From positions 2,108,001 through 2,172,000 of the forward strand of contig NZ_CP024160.1 in assembly GCF_002736145.1 (NCBI RefSeq): a stretch of DNA of 64,000 nucleotides, read 5' to 3'. Made by a program: the position numbers and the translations under genes. A model generated the notes under the pieces. It saw only the letters and a list, made by a program, of their open reading frames with translations. It was not told the DNA's origin and did no database searches. Of the stretch, positions 40,791-49,113 are shown piece by piece. How positions within the stretch are numbered: the stretch's first letter is position 1; the number at the start of each line of letters is the position of its first letter. This stretch comes from Collinsella aerofaciens (lineage in GTDB: Bacteria > Actinomycetota > Coriobacteriia > Coriobacteriales > Coriobacteriaceae).

Positions 40791-41426
40791 CTAGTCGCGC
40801 AGGATGATGTCCATGGCGAGCATCAGGTTGCGCTCGTCGATGGTAAACGGGGCGGCCTCGCGCGTCTTGGGCTTGGCACAAAACGCGATGCCCGTGCCTG
40901 CGGCCTGGATCATGGGGATGTCGTTGGCGCCGTCGCCGATCGCGACCGTATGGGCTATGTCGACGCCGCACTCAACTGCCCAGTCCAACAGCTGGATAAG
41001 CTTGGACTCCTTGGTCACGATGTCTGCCGCCAGCTTACCCGTGATCTTGCCGTCCACGACCTCCAGGCGGTTAGCCAGGCAAAAGTCGATGCCCGCGGCG
41101 GCCACGATCTTATCGGCGACCTCGTGAAAGCCGCCGCTTACCACGCCGACCTTCCAGCCCTTGCTGTGCGCCGAGCGCACAAGCTCCAGCGCGCCGGGGG
41201 TAAACGTCACGCGCTCAAAGGTGCGCTCGAACACGCTCTCGTCCAAGCCGGCAAGCAGCCCCACGCGCTCCTCGAGCGCCTGCTTAAAGTCGAGCTCGCC
41301 GCGCATGGCGCGCTCAGTGATCTGTGCCACCTGCTCGCCTACGCCGGCCTCCTCGCCCAACAGGTCGATGACCTCCTGGTTGATGAGCGTGGAGTCGATA
41401 TCCATAACGATGAGGCGTGCGGTCAT
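40791..41426 (-). CDS. serB: Phosphoserine phosphatase SerB
   Basis: A 211-residue HAD enzyme that releases serine from phosphoserine, the last step of serine synthesis. The nucleophile motif is MDIDSTLINQEVID (Asp9, Asp11), motif II is VVSGGFHEV, and motif III is AIGDGANDIPMIQAAG. ATG at 41426 follows AAAGG; the open frame begins earlier at 41471. Only the catalytic domain is present, without the N-terminal ACT-like domains of some SerB proteins. Confidence 0.92.
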   Translation of the reverse strand: MTARLIVMDIDSTLINQEVIDLLGEEAGVGEQVAQITERAMRGELDFKQALEERVGLLAGLDESVFERTFERVTFTPGALELVRSAHSKGWKVGVVSGGFHEVADKIVAAAGIDFCLANRLEVVDGKITGKLAADIVTKESKLIQLLDWAVECGVDIAHTVAIGDGANDIPMIQAAGTGIAFCAKPKTREAAPFTIDERNLMLAMDIILRD

Positions 41427-41682
41427 GACGGGCCTTTCCGAGTGCAGTTGTATTGGGGCACATTGTCGCACGTGACGAGCGCGGGCGGGTGCCGCGGCGC
41501 GTCAATTGTTTCGTCTCCGTCAAGTCTTTGGGCAGGAGCTACTTTTCCACGGCACATCGACACAGGTGCGATAAGATAGAACGCCATGTCTGGCTGCGCG
41601 GTTTACGCAGGCCGGGCAAATCTGTACGACGCCGCCCGGAACGACACGGGGCGGCACAGATCCATAAAGGAGGATCACTGGT

Positions 41683-43470
41683 ATGAGCCAGACCCGTCCC
41701 ATCGACGAGCATTCCATGCACACCCGTACCTGCGGCGAGCTTCGCCGCGAGAACGTGGGCGAAGAGGTCACCCTCACCGGTTGGGTGAGCCGTCGCCGCG
41801 ACCACGGCGGCCTTATCTTCTGCGACCTTCGCGACCGCGAGGGCATCACGCAGCTCACCTTCGACCCCGAGCACTCCGACGGCGACGCCTTTAAGATCGC
41901 CGAGACTATGCGTCCCGAGTGGCCCATCAAGATCCATGGCGTCGTGCGCGCCCGTGGCGAGGAGACCACCAACACCAAGCTCGCGACCGGCGAGATCGAG
42001 GTCCTGACCGATCATGCCGAGGTGCTCAACACTTCCGTCACCCCGCCGTTCCAGATCGAGGACGGCATCGAGACCAGCGAGGACACCCGCCTGCGCTATC
42101 GCTATCTGGACCTCCGTCGTCCCGAGATGATGGCCAACCTCAAGCTGCGCTCCGACTTTACCTTTGCCATTCGCGAGGCGCTGCACAACCGTGAGTTCAT
42201 GGAGGTCGAGACGCCCTCCCTGTTTAAGTCCACGCCCGAGGGCGCCCGCGACTTCATCGTCCCCAGCCGCATCCAGCCGGGCAACTTCTACGCCCTGCCG
42301 CAGTCCCCGCAGCTCCTGAAGCAGCTGCTCATGGTCGGTGGCGTCGAGCGCTACTATCAGGTCGCCAAGTGCTTCCGCGACGAGGACTTGCGTGCCGACC
42401 GCCAGCCCGAGTTCACCCAGGTCGATATCGAGATGTCCTTCGTGGACCAGAACGACGTTATGAGCGCACTCGAAGAGGTCCTGGCCGACGCCTTCGGCCG
42501 CATGGGTGTCGAGATGCCCACGCCGCTGCGTCGCATGGACTATTGGGAGGCCATGGACACCTATGGCTCCGACAAGCCCGATACTCGCTACGGCATGCAC
42601 CTGGTCGACCTGACCGACATCTTTGCCAACTCCAAGTTCAAGGTCTTTGCGACTGCTGCAAACGAGGAGGGCTCTGTCGTCAAGGCCATCAACGCCAAGG
42701 GCGCCGGTGCCTGGGCACGTGCCAAGATCGATAAGCTCGCCGGCGTGGCCTCCACGTTTGGCGCCAAGGGCCTGGCCTGGATCGCTTTCCGCGAGGATGG
42801 CTCCATCAACAGCCCCATCGTCAAGTTCTTCTCGGACGAGGAGATGGCGGCTCTGCGTGAGCGCATGAACGTCGAGCCCGGCGACCTTGTGATGTTCGCC
42901 GCCGGTCCGCGCCTGCTCTCTGACGAGATCCTGGGCGGCATGCGTTCCCACATGGCTAACGCGCTCGAGATCAAGCGCGAGGGCCACGACTTCCTGTGGG
43001 TCGTCAACTTCCCGCTGTTCCACTGGGACGAGGATCGCAAAGCCTATGCTGCCGAGCACCAGCCCTTTACCCTGCCGACCGAGACCGACATCGCCAAGAT
43101 CGAGGCCGATCCGCTGGCAGCCGGTTCCTGCACCTACGACTTTGTCATGGACGGCTTTGAGGCCGGCGGCGGCGGTATGCGTATCCACAACGCCGAGATG
43201 CAGATGTCCATGCTCAAGCTCCTGGGCTTTACCGAGGAGCGCGCCGAGTCGCAGTTTGGCTTCCTCATGGAGGCCCTCAAGTTTGGTGCACCCCCGATGG
43301 GCGGTTTTGCTCTGGGCCTGGACCGCGTGTGCATGCTGCTCACCGGCTCCGACTCCATTCGCGACGTCATGGCGTTCCCTAAGACGGCCAGCGGCTCCGA
43401 CCTTATGTCGGGCGCTCCGAGTGCTGTTTCCGGCGCCCAGCTCAAGGACGTCAGCCTGCGCTTGATGTAG
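41683..43470 (+). CDS. aspS: Aspartyl-tRNA synthetase
   Basis: A 595-residue bacterial-type AspRS: N-terminal OB-fold (about 1-105, LTGWVSRRRDHGGLIFCDLRD), class II core with motif 2 FRDEDLRADRQPEFTQ, an inserted GAD domain (about 290-400), and motif 3 GLDRVCMLLTG near the end. ATG 41683 follows AAAGGAGG. A strong terminator follows the gene. Confidence 0.96.
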   Translation: MSQTRPIDEHSMHTRTCGELRRENVGEEVTLTGWVSRRRDHGGLIFCDLRDREGITQLTFDPEHSDGDAFKIAETMRPEWPIKIHGVVRARGEETTNTKLATGEIEVLTDHAEVLNTSVTPPFQIEDGIETSEDTRLRYRYLDLRRPEMMANLKLRSDFTFAIREALHNREFMEVETPSLFKSTPEGARDFIVPSRIQPGNFYALPQSPQLLKQLLMVGGVERYYQVAKCFRDEDLRADRQPEFTQVDIEMSFVDQNDVMSALEEVLADAFGRMGVEMPTPLRRMDYWEAMDTYGSDKPDTRYGMHLVDLTDIFANSKFKVFATAANEEGSVVKAINAKGAGAWARAKIDKLAGVASTFGAKGLAWIAFREDGSINSPIVKFFSDEEMAALRERMNVEPGDLVMFAAGPRLLSDEILGGMRSHMANALEIKREGHDFLWVVNFPLFHWDEDRKAYAAEHQPFTLPTETDIAKIEADPLAAGSCTYDFVMDGFEAGGGGMRIHNAEMQMSMLKLLGFTEERAESQFGFLMEALKFGAPPMGGFALGLDRVCMLLTGSDSIRDVMAFPKTASGSDLMSGAPSAVSGAQLKDVSLRLM

Positions 43471-43493
43471 GCGAGTGGCTGCATATTGCCTGT

Positions 43494-43528
43494 AACGAGG
43501 GAAGGACGCGTTCCTTCCCTCGTTTTTT
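43494..43528 (+). terminator. Terminator after aspS
   Basis: A perfect 12-bp stem (acgagggaagga at 43495-43506, complement at 43512-43523) is followed by TTTTT. Confidence 0.92.
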
Positions 43529-43613
43529 GTGGGACGGGGGTGCGCCGGTAACGTACAATAACTACCACGTGGCTGGGTTTGCCGGCCGAATGTGCGATGC
43601 CGCGGGAGGGGAC

Positions 43614-43862
43614 ATGGTCGAGTTTACAAAGACGATTAAAGATCCGTTGGGACTACATGCCCGCCCGGTTGCGCTGCTCTACGACATCATTGCCAAGCAT
43701 CGTAGCGACGTATCGGTCAGCATCGGCGATCGTCACACGGATGGCCGCGATGTGATGGGGCTCATGGCTCTCTACGGCGAATGTGGCGAGGACATCATCT
43801 TTCGCGTTTCGGGCGTGGATGAGGCCTCCTGCGTCACATCGATCAGAAACCTCTCGCTTTAA
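43614..43862 (+). CDS. HPr-like phosphocarrier protein with Asp at position 46
   Basis: An 82-residue HPr. His15 in GLHARPVA is the phosphorylation site used by enzyme I. Position 46, which is Ser in Gram-positive HPr and is phosphorylated by HPr kinase, is Asp here (DGRDVMGLMAL; GAT codon). The start is ATG 43614 behind GGGAGGGG; the frame extends to 43527 but lacks such a signal. No PTS gene is adjacent. It may be a regulatory HPr of the Crh type or a normal carrier that has lost Ser46 control. Confidence 0.9.
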   Translation: MVEFTKTIKDPLGLHARPVALLYDIIAKHRSDVSVSIGDRHTDGRDVMGLMALYGECGEDIIFRVSGVDEASCVTSIRNLSL

Positions 43863-43916
43863 CCGCAATAATGTGGCAAAGGGGCAGCTCCCTTTGTTGC
43901 ATAAATTGGTATGACA

Positions 43917-43955
43917 AGGCACCGCAAAGAGATGGTCTTTGCGGTGCCTCTTTTG
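43917..43955 (+). terminator. Terminator after the HPr-like gene
   Basis: A 13-bp perfect stem (ggcaccgcaaaga at 43918-43930, complement at 43936-43948) is followed by ctcttttg. A shorter hairpin, caaaggg / ccctttg, lies before it at 43877-43896. Confidence 0.88.
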
Positions 43956-44001
43956 TTTCGTATAGGAAACTTTTTCGAAAACTGAATGAGGACCCTTTCC
44001 A

Positions 44002-44055
44002 AAAAGTTAACCACGTGTTAGTTTACTAAAGCGAACATAGACGTGGTTAACTTTT
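44002..44055. promoter_or_regulatory. Inverted repeat and candidate metal-regulator box before feoA
   Basis: aaaagttaaccacgt (44002-44016) and acgtggttaactttt (44041-44055) are perfect complements around a 24-base loop. Inside the loop ttagtttactaa (44019-44030) is a near-palindrome. A second related repeat stands before feoB. DtxR/IdeR-type regulators bind AT-rich boxes with TTAG/CTAA halves, so iron control is plausible. Confidence 0.55.
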
Positions 44056-44098
44056 ACCGCGTCGATGTTGAGGACGAACCGACGTTAGGAGCTCACTC

Positions 44099-44341
44099 AT
44101 GTCTTGCGGACCGCAGATGCCGGCTATGCCGCTTTCGATGGTAAAGGCGGGCGAAACCGTGCGCGTGTCTCGTGTAAAGGGCAATGAGGACATGAAGCAC
44201 CACCTCAAGGACCTCGGCTTTGTCGAGGGCAGCGAGATCCACGTGGTGAGCTCGAGTGGCGCCAACATCATCGTCACGGTGCTGGGCGCACGCTTTGGCA
44301 TCGATTCCAAGGTTGCCATGCACATCATGACCGTCGGTTAG
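44099..44341 (+). CDS. feoA: FeoA-domain protein (first)
   Basis: An 80-residue SH3-like FeoA protein. The conserved features are the MKAGETVRV-like strand (MVKAGETVRVSRV), HHLKDLGFVEGSEIHVV and the closing ALHIMV-type strand. FeoA assists FeoB-mediated ferrous iron uptake at the inner face of the membrane. AGGAG precedes ATG 44099. Three Fe-related genes follow. Confidence 0.9.
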   Translation: MSCGPQMPAMPLSMVKAGETVRVSRVKGNEDMKHHLKDLGFVEGSEIHVVSSSGANIIVTVLGARFGIDSKVAMHIMTVG

Positions 44342-44380
44342 TCCGCAGCATTCTGTAAAAACTGAAAGGGGGACAAATAA

Positions 44381-44602
44381 ATGAAGACGTTGGGTGACGT
44401 TAAGGTGGGCGAGAGCTCTACCATCGTCAAGCTTCACGGTGAGGGCGCGCTGCGCCGCCACCTCATGGACCTGGGGCTCATCAAGGGCACGTCGTTTAAG
44501 GTCGTGAAGGTCGCGCCGCTCGGAGATCCGGTCGAGATCAACGTGCGCGGCTACGAGCTTTCCATTCGCAAGGAGGAGGCTGCCGTCGTCGAGGTCCAGT
44601 AA
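44381..44602 (+). CDS. feoA: FeoA-domain protein (second)
   Basis: A 73-residue paralogue with LRRHLMDLGLIKGTSFKVVK and LSIRKEEAAVVEVQ. It starts 39 bases after the first FeoA gene, with GAAAGGGGG before ATG 44381. Tandem FeoA genes before feoB are common in anaerobes; each may contact a different part of FeoB. Confidence 0.9.
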   Translation: MKTLGDVKVGESSTIVKLHGEGALRRHLMDLGLIKGTSFKVVKVAPLGDPVEINVRGYELSIRKEEAAVVEVQ

Positions 44603-44630
44603 GGACTCGCGGCGCATATTTCTGCAGATA

Positions 44631-44650
44631 AAGTTAGGTTTTTCTAACTT
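44631..44650. promoter_or_regulatory. Inverted repeat upstream of feoB
   Basis: AAGTTAG (44631-44637) and CTAACTT (44644-44650) are perfect complements separated by six bases, 75 bases before feoB. The TTAG/CTAA halves resemble DtxR-family boxes. It may give feoB a separate iron-controlled promoter. Confidence 0.55.
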
Positions 44651-44725
44651 AATCCAGCATCTTTGAAGCACATTATCCAGCCCGCGCGGAGAAAGCAGCG
44701 CGGGCACACAAGGAAGAAGGATTGA

Positions 44726-47053
44726 ATGGCGGATTCTCAGATCCATGTCGCGCTGGCGGGTAACCCCAACTGCGGCAAGACCACGCTTTTCAACCTGATC
44801 ACCGGCGCCAACGGCTACGTTGGCAACTGGCCGGGCGTCACGGTTGAGAAAAAGGAAGCCAAGCTCCTGAGCGACAAGAGCGTCACGATTACGGACCTCC
44901 CCGGCATCTACTCGCTTTCCCCCTACAGCCCCGAGGAGCAGTGCTCGCGCGACTACCTCATGAGCGGCGAGCCCGATGTCGTTGTCCAGGTGGTCGATGC
45001 CACCAACCTCGAGCGCAACCTGTACCTGGCGCTTCAGGTTATCGAGACCGGCCTGCCCGTGGTCGTTGCCCTCAACATGGCCGACCTGGTCGAGAAGAAC
45101 GGCGACAAGATTGACACGGACAAGCTTTCCAAGAAGCTCGGTTGTCCGGTCATGATGATCTCGGCCCTTAAGAACAAGGGCATCAAGGAGCTGTTCGAGC
45201 AGGTCAAGAAGTCCGCTGCTTCCAAGGGCCAGGTGCCGGAGCACAAGTTCGACTCTTCCATCGAGGACGTTCTGGACCACATCGAGAACAATCTGCCGGC
45301 GAGCGTTCCCGCCAACAAGCGTCGCTACTACGCCGTCAAGCTGTTCGAGCGCGACGCGGACGCCTGCAAGCTCATCAACCTCACCAAGGAGAAGGCCGCT
45401 CGCGTGGAGCAGCTGGTCGCTCAGTGCGAGCAGGACTGCGACGACGACGCTGAGTCCATCATCACCGGCGAGCGTTATGGCGTGATCGCCCACATCATCG
45501 ACGAGTGCCTTACCAAGGCTCCGGCCAAGATGAGCACCTCCGAGAAGATCGACCGCGTGGTTACCAACCGTATCCTGGGCCTGCCGATCTTCGTCGTCAT
45601 CATGTTCTGCGTGTACTACATCGCCGTTTCCACCCTAGGCGGCACGGTGACCGACTTCACCAACGACCAGCTCTTCGGCACCGACGGTTGGTACGTGCTC
45701 GGTCAGGGCCGCGATGCCTACGACGCAGCTGTTGAGGCTGCGGGCGACAACGCCGACTCGGTCGACCCGGCGCAGTATGGGCCCTATGTCCCGGGTATCA
45801 CCACCATGGTGCACGACGCCCTTGTGGCGGGCGGCACCGAGGACGGCGGCCTGGTCGATTCACTGGTCTGCGACGGCATCGTCGGCGGCCTGGGCGCCAT
45901 CTTCGGCTTCGTCCCGCAGATGTTCCTGCTCTTTGTGATGCTGTCCTTCCTGGAGGACTGCGGCTACATGGCCCGCGTCGCCTTTATCATGGACCGCGTG
46001 TTCCGCCGCTTCGGCCTGTCCGGTAAGTCCTTTATCCCCATGCTCGTGTCCTCGGGCTGCGGCGTCCCCGGCGTCATGGCCACCAAGACCATCGAGAACG
46101 AGAAGGACCGTCGCATGACGGTCATGACGACCACGTTCATTCCCTGTGGCGCCAAGCTGCCGATCATCGCCCTGCTCATGGGTTCCATCATCGGCGATTC
46201 TTCCACCACCGCCGCGTGGATCAGCCCGCTGTTCTACTTCTTGGGCGTCTTTGCCGTCATCGCCTCGGGCCTCATGCTTAAGAAGACCAAGCTCTTCGCC
46301 GGCCGCCCGACGCCGTTCGTTATGGAGCTTCCTGCCTACCACTTCCCGGCGATCCGCTCTTGGGCGCTGCACGTGTGGGAGCGCTGCTGGGCCTTTATCA
46401 AGAAGGCCGGTACGGTCATCTTCGCGTCCACCGTTGTGGTGTGGTTCCTGTCCAACTTTGGTAGCTACAACGGCACGTTTGGCTTCCTGCCTGCTATGGA
46501 GGGCATCCCCGAGGAGTTCATGGACTACTCCGTGCTTGCCATGCTGGGCAACCTGGTCGCCTGGATCTTCGCCCCGCTCGGCTTTAGCACCTGGCAGGCA
46601 ACTGCGCTGACCGTCTCGGGCCTTGTCGCTAAGGAGAACGTCGTCGCCACCGCCGGTTCGCTGCTGTCCGTCGCCGACGCCGGCGAGACCGACCCGAGCC
46701 TGTGGACCGCGTTTGCCGGCATGTTCCCGACTATGGGCGCTTGCGTTGCCTTTGGCGCGTTCAACCTGCTGTGCGCTCCATGCTTTGCCGCCATGGGCAC
46801 CATCCGCAACCAGATGGACTCCGGCAAGTGGACCGCGATCGCCATCGGCTACGAGTGCGCCTTCGCATGGGTTATCGGCCTGTTCATCAACCAGTTCTAC
46901 AACCTGCTCGTTCTGGGCCAGTTTGGTATCTGGACGGTTGTGGCTATCGTGCTGCTGGTTGCGATGCTCTTCCAGATCTTCCGTCCCATGCCCAAGCACG
47001 CTTGGACCGACGAGGATGAGACCAACACTGCTTCCGCCGCAGTTTCCGCTTAA
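44726..47053 (+). CDS. feoB: Ferrous iron transport protein FeoB
   Basis: A 775-residue protein. The N-terminal G domain shows GNPNCGKTTLFN (G1), DLPGIYSLSPYS (G3) and LNMADLV (G4). A helical GDI domain follows, then about ten membrane spans from residue 285 (LGLPIFVVIMFCVYYIAVS). Conserved Cys motifs in the gates appear as SSGCGVPGVMATK and FIPCGAKLPI. It imports Fe(II) under anoxic conditions. AAGGAAGAAGG precedes ATG 44726. A terminator follows. Confidence 0.96.
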   Translation: MADSQIHVALAGNPNCGKTTLFNLITGANGYVGNWPGVTVEKKEAKLLSDKSVTITDLPGIYSLSPYSPEEQCSRDYLMSGEPDVVVQVVDATNLERNLYLALQVIETGLPVVVALNMADLVEKNGDKIDTDKLSKKLGCPVMMISALKNKGIKELFEQVKKSAASKGQVPEHKFDSSIEDVLDHIENNLPASVPANKRRYYAVKLFERDADACKLINLTKEKAARVEQLVAQCEQDCDDDAESIITGERYGVIAHIIDECLTKAPAKMSTSEKIDRVVTNRILGLPIFVVIMFCVYYIAVSTLGGTVTDFTNDQLFGTDGWYVLGQGRDAYDAAVEAAGDNADSVDPAQYGPYVPGITTMVHDALVAGGTEDGGLVDSLVCDGIVGGLGAIFGFVPQMFLLFVMLSFLEDCGYMARVAFIMDRVFRRFGLSGKSFIPMLVSSGCGVPGVMATKTIENEKDRRMTVMTTTFIPCGAKLPIIALLMGSIIGDSSTTAAWISPLFYFLGVFAVIASGLMLKKTKLFAGRPTPFVMELPAYHFPAIRSWALHVWERCWAFIKKAGTVIFASTVVVWFLSNFGSYNGTFGFLPAMEGIPEEFMDYSVLAMLGNLVAWIFAPLGFSTWQATALTVSGLVAKENVVATAGSLLSVADAGETDPSLWTAFAGMFPTMGACVAFGAFNLLCAPCFAAMGTIRNQMDSGKWTAIAIGYECAFAWVIGLFINQFYNLLVLGQFGIWTVVAIVLLVAMLFQIFRPMPKHAWTDEDETNTASAAVSA

Positions 47054-47082
47054 GTCCGAATAAGGATCGGCCCCTTTTCACG

Positions 47083-47116
47083 AGCCCGGGTGTCCCAGCG
47101 ACACTCGGGCTTTTTG
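47083..47116 (+). terminator. Terminator after feoB
   Basis: agcccgggtgtc (47083-47094) pairs with gacactcgggct (47100-47111), one G-T pair, followed by TTTT. Confidence 0.88.
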
Positions 47117-47143
47117 GTGAGGGAGATGTGGCGTTTCCGCAGA

Positions 47144-47183
47144 TAAAACCGATCAAAATATACCTGTCCCTTTTTGGCAGGTG
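47144..47183. repeat. Third copy of the taaaaccga / caggt repeat
   Basis: taaaaccga (47144-47152) is followed by a 25-base core (47153-47177) that matches the core at 3205-3229 except for two positions, then caggt. Here the core occurs once, without an inverted partner. It lies between the feoB terminator and the small Cys-rich gene. Confidence 0.8.
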
Positions 47184-47228
47184 GAGAATGGGGTAAAGTA
47201 AGTGTTGGTTAACTAGAGGAGGCTTGCT

Positions 47229-47429
47229 ATGGCACCTATCGATATTGTTGTACTGGCTGTTATCGGTATTGCGTTTGTCGCCGTGTGCGTGCGCATCTAC
47301 CGCAAGGGCACCTGCGCCGACTGCGCTCAGGGTGGCGTTTGCACGGGGCATTGCTCCAACAAAAAGACGTGCGCCGCACTTAAGGGCGTGGACAAAATTG
47401 CCGAAGACTTGGGCCGCGGTATCAAATAA
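47229..47429 (+). CDS. FeoB-associated Cys-rich membrane protein
   Basis: A 66-residue protein with one N-terminal span (IDIVVLAVIGIAFVAVCVRI) and a short Cys-rich tail (GTCADCAQGGVCTGHC, then KKTCAALK). This is the layout of the small proteins found after feoB in many anaerobes, proposed to bind or pass iron. ATG 47229 follows AGAGGAGG. Its position right after feoB supports the role. Confidence 0.85.
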   Translation: MAPIDIVVLAVIGIAFVAVCVRIYRKGTCADCAQGGVCTGHCSNKKTCAALKGVDKIAEDLGRGIK

Positions 47430-47574
47430 AGGTCCAGGCACCCAAGCGCCTCGCGAGCATCCGTTCGCGGGGCGCTTTGCACATTTGGGGGAGAGCGCGG
47501 CGAGTTGAAGAGTGATTTTGGGGTATCGTTACCTGTACTGTTAATTGGCAACTTATCTATAACGGAGTAACCCC

Positions 47575-48654
47575 ATGAGCGCTCGCGTAACCATGAAGGA
47601 CATAGCCGCCGAGCTTGGCGTTTCCATCAATACCGTGCACAAGGCCCTGACGGGTAAGGCCGGCGTGAGCGAATCCGTGCGCTCCAAGGTGAATGCTAAG
47701 GCCGAGGCCATGGGTTACCATCGCAATACGAGTGCCTCGAGCCTGCGACGCAAGGATATCAACCTGGTGTTTTGCCTGCCCCGCGCATCGCGCGAGGGGG
47801 CGTACTTTTTCCGTTACCTTTGGGAAGGCTGCAACCGCTTTGAGCGGGAGGTCATCGATCAGGGCATTACGGTTGAGCGCTTAGAATTTGGCGTGGGCGG
47901 CTACGCCGATGCGCTCGAGCAGATTGATGAGCGTCTGCAGGTAGGCGAGAAGATTGACGGCCTGCTTGCCTATGTTCCGGGCGATGACCGCGCAACCGAG
48001 CTTTTGAGGCAGATTGCCGAGGCGGGTGTGGCGATTGAGCTCGTCGACGGCGACCGACCGCACCTCGATCGCCTGGGCGCCAGTCTGGCGGACTATTCCG
48101 CGGCGGGCAGTCTTATGGCAGAGCAGGCGGCAAATCTGGTCCACGCTTCTGGGGCTGACGCCCGCGTGCTCCTGTTGGCGGGCGACCCCTATACCGATTC
48201 ACACTACCTGACCGCCCGCGCCTTTCATAATTACCTGCGCGAACACGATATTCCATGGCAAGTTGAGGACCTTGCCGGCGCCCATGCGCAAGTCAAACAG
48301 CTCGAGCGCGAGCTTGAGCAGCGCTTGAGTGCGCCGGATGCTCCCGAGCTCATCTGTAGCGTTTTTGCCGTTGGTTCCGAGGTGGTCGCCGACGCGCTTG
48401 TTTCAAGCGGCAAGGCCGGCAAGGTCATGGTAATCGGCAACGACCTGTTCCCCGAGAGCGCCTTGGCCTTGCGCCGTGGCATCTTTACTAATATTGTCTA
48501 TAAGGACCCGGTGAGCTTGGCCTACCGTGGCGCTAAGACCTTGGGCGAGTATCTGCTGTGGGGTAAAACTCCGGCGGAGCCCGTGCAGAAGGGTGCTGTG
48601 GAGATGGTGTTTGCCAGCAACGTCGACCGCTACTGCGAGCTTGCGGGAATTTAG
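47575..48654 (+). CDS. LacI-family regulator of the pectin/galacturonate locus
   Basis: A 359-residue LacI/GalR repressor. The N-terminal DNA-binding domain reads VTMKDIAAELGVSINTVHKA, with the hinge helix about 50-58. The C-terminal periplasmic-binding-like domain (about 62-359) is complete. The product should bind operators of the kind AGGTGAACGTTCACCT, found in pairs upstream of uxaC, the GPH transporter and the GH105 gene. The inducer is probably galacturonate or an intermediate, from context. I see no such operator before its own gene. AACGGAG precedes ATG 47575. Confidence 0.9.
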   Translation: MSARVTMKDIAAELGVSINTVHKALTGKAGVSESVRSKVNAKAEAMGYHRNTSASSLRRKDINLVFCLPRASREGAYFFRYLWEGCNRFEREVIDQGITVERLEFGVGGYADALEQIDERLQVGEKIDGLLAYVPGDDRATELLRQIAEAGVAIELVDGDRPHLDRLGASLADYSAAGSLMAEQAANLVHASGADARVLLLAGDPYTDSHYLTARAFHNYLREHDIPWQVEDLAGAHAQVKQLERELEQRLSAPDAPELICSVFAVGSEVVADALVSSGKAGKVMVIGNDLFPESALALRRGIFTNIVYKDPVSLAYRGAKTLGEYLLWGKTPAEPVQKGAVEMVFASNVDRYCELAGI

Positions 48655-48682
48655 CCGTTTAGTCAGGTACCCCCTCTTGCGA

Positions 48683-48875
48683 CGTGCATTTTTTGGAGTA
48701 TTCAGCAATGGCGTGTCCCGAAAGAGGCTAGGACGACTGTTTCAAGTGCCCCCGATGGCGTAATTCGCCATCGGGGGCACTTATTTATGCCGATTGGGCG
48801 CAATATGAGCATCAGATAGGGCTCCGAAGACGGTGCGCGGTGCGCTCCGATGCTGAATACTCCCAAAAATGCACG
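48683..48875. repeat. Nested inverted repeat after lacI (25-base outer arms)
   Basis: 48683-48707 and the reverse complement of 48851-48875 match at 24 of 25 positions (start cgtgcattttt, end attcagca). Inside is a perfect 17-bp terminator stem at 48744-48760 with 48766-48782. Related arms occur at 35494-35518 and 35704-35728. The first arm starts 29 bases after the lacI stop. Confidence 0.85.
48744..48790 (+). terminator. Terminator after lacI
   Basis: aagtgcccccgatggcg (48744-48760) pairs perfectly with 48766-48782 around taatt, followed by atttatg. It lies inside the 25-base inverted repeat. Confidence 0.85.
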
Positions 48876-48966
48876 GCGGAACATGACCCACCTGGCCAAA
48901 GCGCTCAAGTTCGGTATTCGGGGACGCCTGCCAATTCGCAATACATACAAGTCACGGCTCCAGTAA

Positions 48967-49000
48967 CCGTTGAACGGGCAAAATCGACCGTTCACCCCAT
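48967..49000. promoter_or_regulatory. Conserved CCGTT module upstream of uxaC
   Basis: CCGTTGAACGG (48967-48977), an 11-bp palindrome around a free centre, is followed 21 bases after its start by CCGTTCA (48988-48994). The same module with the same spacing stands before the transporter gene at 53916 and 53937. The downstream LacI-type operator begins 22 bases after CCGTTCA. Confidence 0.65.
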
Positions 49001-49007
49001 GGTGGTT

Positions 49008-49059
49008 AGGTGAACGTTCACCTTTTAAGTCGCAATGAATTAGTATAGTGAACGTTCAC
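49008..49059. promoter_or_regulatory. Two LacI-type operators at the uxaC promoter
   Basis: AGGTGAACGTTCACCT (49008-49023) is a perfect 16-bp palindrome. GTGAACGTTCAC (49048-49059) repeats its core 38 bases further on. A -10-like TAGTAT (49041-49046) lies just before the second site, so binding would block the promoter on both sides. Confidence 0.85.
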
Positions 49060-49113
49060 CTAGAGGATAACGAGCGCATCGTGCGCCCGCTCCGCCAACA
49101 AAGGGGTTGTTTG

